From NCBI RefSeq assembly GCF_041260155.1, contig NC_091932.1, forward strand, positions 11,899,441-11,963,440: a stretch of DNA of 64,000 nucleotides. The letters run 5' to 3'. Position 1 is the stretch's first letter. The number at the start of each line of letters is the position of its first letter. Below, one piece after another: positions 61,796-64,000 of the stretch. The notes beneath the pieces are model-generated. The model saw nothing but the letters and a program-made list of their open reading frames with translations, searched no databases and was not told the origin of the DNA. The position numbers and the translations under genes were made by a program. The DNA comes from Ptychodera flava. Its lineage: Eukaryota; Hemichordata; Enteropneusta; Ptychoderidae.

Positions 61796-63725
61796 CCCCA
61801 CCACCCCCCACTCAGTCTCCAGAAAAAGGAAGTATTCTTCCTGTTCCCATTCTCACATCAGAACAGGAAGTACGCTCCAGTCCCTGAAGAATCATGGAAT
61901 GACCCAGCTTCCTGTATTAGGTTTCCAAAACAAACATCAAGACAAGTGGATGTTTGAGTCGGAATATTTCCAAGATGTGTAGTAGAGGAAAGTGGCCGCT
62001 CTATTTATTTTGCCAGTGATGGTTTTACTGTTGTTAAAAACAATCTGATGAACAGTGCAGCCACATGGCATTGTACTACCTTGCTGCGAAAACGAGCCCT
62101 GCCACTCCTTGACGTGTTCTGCTGGGAGTGGGGCTCCAATGACCAACCTACCCGAGTGGTAGAGGCTACGGATTCGCAGCAATGTACTACCATACATAAT
62201 CGGAAAAAAATTCCTAAGATAAGAAATACAAAAATATGGTTGTCGTAAATTTATAGATGAATGTTTTGCTTCCACAAAGCATTTCTATGTTCCCATTGAC
62301 CAAAAGGGCATTTTGAAGTTTTCAGTGTCAAATATTAGTCAAGATATATCCTGCACTTTGTGTCCTAAGGTAGAATTTCCAATCATTTTTTCAGATGTAG
62401 GAGTTGGTCATCCTAAATCACTATGTCAGTTGAATATGGACGAAGGACAAAATATTTATGCATTGGTAAGTATTAAAGATTGCCACACACCAGCAGGTGT
62501 AGTATCATAAAAACAAAAGTAAAATCATGTAAAACTGTAGGTGGCGCTATTAGTAAAAGTGTCATCAGGAAGAGGAGCGCAGGTGTTGCAAGACTGCTGT
62601 CATTTCGCATGATATTGCGTGCAGCAGATGGAGTTTTGAGTGTCTTCCATCATGCACAGATTGACCTTTAACCTTGCATATTCCATGCAGATGTATATCA
62701 GAAAGCCTTATTGTGATATATTAAATCTATTTTCTTTTCCATTCCTAACAGTTGCATCAAGTCCTGCCAAATAAGATCATTGAATTGCCTCACCGCCATC
62801 CCATCTTAGTCCCAGTGTGGGCCAAATACACCAGAACCAGGGATTTATTGGAGTCCTTTGGAGTAAAGCAACAGAAAACACACGGACTGAAAGTTGTCAC
62901 TTTCCCATCAGAAGGCGAAATCTACCAAAGGCTGCAACTGGCATATTTCCTCTCAGCAGCTCTCTTCAGTGACTTTCAAGGCAAGGGACAACAACAACAA
63001 TCTGTCATAGTTTCAGCCTTATAGTGCTTTATTCTTTGGTTTTTCATTTTCTTTGACAAAGTACAGACAAAAACAGGGACATAAAAGATGTGATGCACTA
63101 CAATTCATGGGATTCATTTGATAAGTCAACCAAAGATATTTCCTGAACCAAAATTTAAAAGTTACACCAATTTTCATTTTCTATCAGGGTATGACATGAG
63201 ACAATGCTCATTCTATTTATTAAATTCTTTTCAACAAAACTCGATATTTAAACAATTTCAGGCTGTCTATCACTTTGACAAATATTTCATAAAAATTCAC
63301 CTCTATTCCATTAGTATTGGGTTTTGATTTTTTGGTAGCTTTTAGGAGAAGGCTGCAATTCCAAGCAACAGATTAGGTAGAACCAGAAACTAGTTTAGAG
63401 TTTAGTAAAATTATTCTTTAAGTAAAAAAGGTGTTTTCACGTTTTTGTTGAGAGTAAATTTCTATACATGTTTTTTTGTCATTTTATTCCAGTCGTTTTC
63501 AGAGACAAACCTTTTATACCAGTGCAATAAACAGACTATTTTTCAAAGTGAAAGGATGTTTGTAGTTTCATTCTATTGTGTGACAAAAATCTTAAGAGTG
63601 CGTGGTTTTGATTCAGTTCAGGTGGTTCAACCTGATCTGAAGTGTCTTCCCAAGCCATCTGATGTGGTATCCGATATCTATGCCAGGTGTCCGGCTTATC
63701 ATCATGTATCATCTATCCTAGCCAG
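52419..63725 (+). CDS. Unidentified multi-exon gene, 5' part (7 exons visible, runs off the window)
   Basis: Exons 52419-52573, 57799-57944, 59997-60139, 61477-61726, 62395-62465, 62752-62980 and 63617-63725 join in one frame, about 367 codons with no stop. The ATG opens MGSLIVDRLDISAEDVDAVS and has an in-frame TAA upstream with no other ATG between. Later blocks: YWLRQQDFVPSRPPTYTMSR, ELEQEIEESLVPLVTDTHCV, ISTAIHVHDVDPSRPHEIPL, LNLEIEEPDSNFDLRFTTVI, KVVTFPSEGEIYQRLQLAYF. No signal peptide, membrane span or named motif was seen, and I do not recognise the family. It looks helical and soluble. Intron 6 uses a GC donor (AAG|GCAAGG at 62980-62982). The last exon could instead end at 63685, where a second CCAG|GTGT occurs. 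Intron 1 is 5.2 kb. Confidence 0.75.
53009..53073. repeat. CA dinucleotide repeat
   Basis: About 32 units in intron 1 of the 52.4-kb gene. Confidence 0.9.
53156..53226. repeat. AT dinucleotide repeat
   Basis: About 35 units, 80 bases after the CA repeat. Confidence 0.9.
53866..53960. mobile_element. Diverged CCCTTTCACCACC-type TTAA element
   Basis: TTAA at 53862-53865, then CCCTCTCACCACCATGGTTT. The middle resembles 21075-21159; the right end is decayed. Confidence 0.5.
56236..56284. repeat. ATCAGATAATATC direct/inverted cluster
   Basis: Three copies of CAGATAATATC in 50 bases. CAGATAATATCTG is itself self-complementary. Confidence 0.65.
56809..57135. mobile_element. 327-bp TTAA element, GGGGCCAGTGGC ends
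   Basis: TTAA at 56805-56808 and 57136-57139. Inverted ends share GGCCAGT and CTGTTGATGATTTT. A central hairpin uses TTGTTTACATTTGAATTCTA / AGAATTCACTTGTCAACAA. An intact relative of the outer element at 22868-23957; Kolobok-like. Confidence 0.75.
59025..59104. mobile_element. Diverged CCCTTTCACC-type element
   Basis: TTCACCCCCTTTCTCC on the left, GTGGTGAAAGGGTT on the right, with AGGTCCAATTTGACATAGAA between, the reverse complement of the 21075-21159 core. Confidence 0.5.
60600..60684. mobile_element. Diverged CCCTTTCACC-type TTAA element
   Basis: TTAA at 60596-60599, CCTGTTCACCCCTGATTCCC, then AACAATGGGTTGGGGCCAAA and ATGAAAGGGTGAAC. Reverse-orientation relative of 21075-21159. Confidence 0.5.
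61733..61793. repeat. CT dinucleotide repeat beside a splice donor
   Basis: About 29 CT units starting 6 bases after the GT of exon 4's donor at 61727. Confidence 0.9.
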
Positions 63726-63879
63726 GTGTATTCCGGGGAACAAGGGGGCCCTCTGTCTGCACGGATGGTTGGGCTCGAATACCCTATTAAATCTGTACCT
63801 CTTGAAGTGGTCTAATCAAATGCACAAATGTAAACACCTGGGATCACAAAAGTCCATTGAATATCACCACAGCCTTGAA

Positions 63880-64000
63880 GAGGCTTTACTTTTTCAAGCC
63901 ATTCTTCCCCGTTTCCGAGTGTTGCGGTCCAACATTGATACAGAAAGCAATGGGACAAGGACAAAGTGTATTGAGGAAATGGGTGGTAACACCAAGGCTT
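63880..64000. mobile_element. Degenerate CCCTTTCACC-type element at the window end
   Basis: CGGTCCAACATTGATACAGA and AAGCAATGGGACAAGG read as the reverse complement of the 21075-21159 core. The open frame across it after 63726 is therefore probably not exon. Confidence 0.4.

Noticed and set aside
63726-63999. Open frame continuing past the last exon to the window end
   Set aside because: It begins at a good GT donor and runs into a degenerate copy of the CCCTTTCACC repeat, so it is more likely intron.
1-64000. LTR retroelements, Polintons or other capsid/envelope-bearing elements
   Set aside because: No paired long terminal repeats and no gag, integrase, capsid or envelope-like frames were recognised.
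1-64000. CRISPR arrays
   Set aside because: The tandem repeats seen are microsatellites or transposon-internal units, not direct repeats with unique spacers, and the DNA is animal.

Overview
The window is animal nuclear DNA. Genes are split into short exons with GT-AG introns (one intron looks GC-AG), introns run from 0.4 to 6.6 kb, base composition is moderately AT-rich, and the spaces are packed with short inverted-repeat DNA transposons, LINE tails and microsatellites. Protein similarity recalled from memory and the repeat style (TTAA-flanked CCCTTT elements, CR1/L2-like LINE tails) suggest a marine invertebrate deuterostome such as a hemichordate or cephalochordate. The species is an inference.

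Layout. 2.0-5.4 kb, minus strand: a complete three-exon UTP23 (small-subunit processome factor). 6.0-20.9 kb, plus strand: a complete seven-exon EIF3H (eIF3 subunit h). The two genes are head to head, 664 bp apart, the same divergent order as on human chromosome 8. EIF3H intron 1 (6.6 kb) is a nest of inverted-repeat elements. 21-31.6 kb: intergenic, with a three-level nested insertion at 22.9-24.0 kb and long microsatellites. 31.6-32.3 kb, minus strand: an intronless SPRY + SOCS-box gene of the SPSB3 type. 32.3-42.7 kb: intergenic. 42.8-50.5 kb: five diverged tandem copies of a 1.6-2.1 kb unit. The three best-preserved copies carry a minus-strand core promoter (AP-1 site, TATA box, initiator) at nearly fixed spacing, followed by a conserved roughly 200-nt block that can form hairpins. 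I do not recognise the product. 51.8 kb to the end, plus strand: the 5' part of a multi-exon gene (seven exons visible, about 367 codons) of no family I can name.

The two most unusual observations are (i) a scattered set of 25-38 bp near-perfect palindromes that start CAT and end ATG, each inserted in single-copy DNA and flanked by 7-bp direct repeats, which look like extremely small mobile elements (five copies), and (ii) the tandem promoter array at 42.8-50.5 kb. No rRNA, convincing tRNA, CRISPR array, LTR retroelement or other virus-like element was found.
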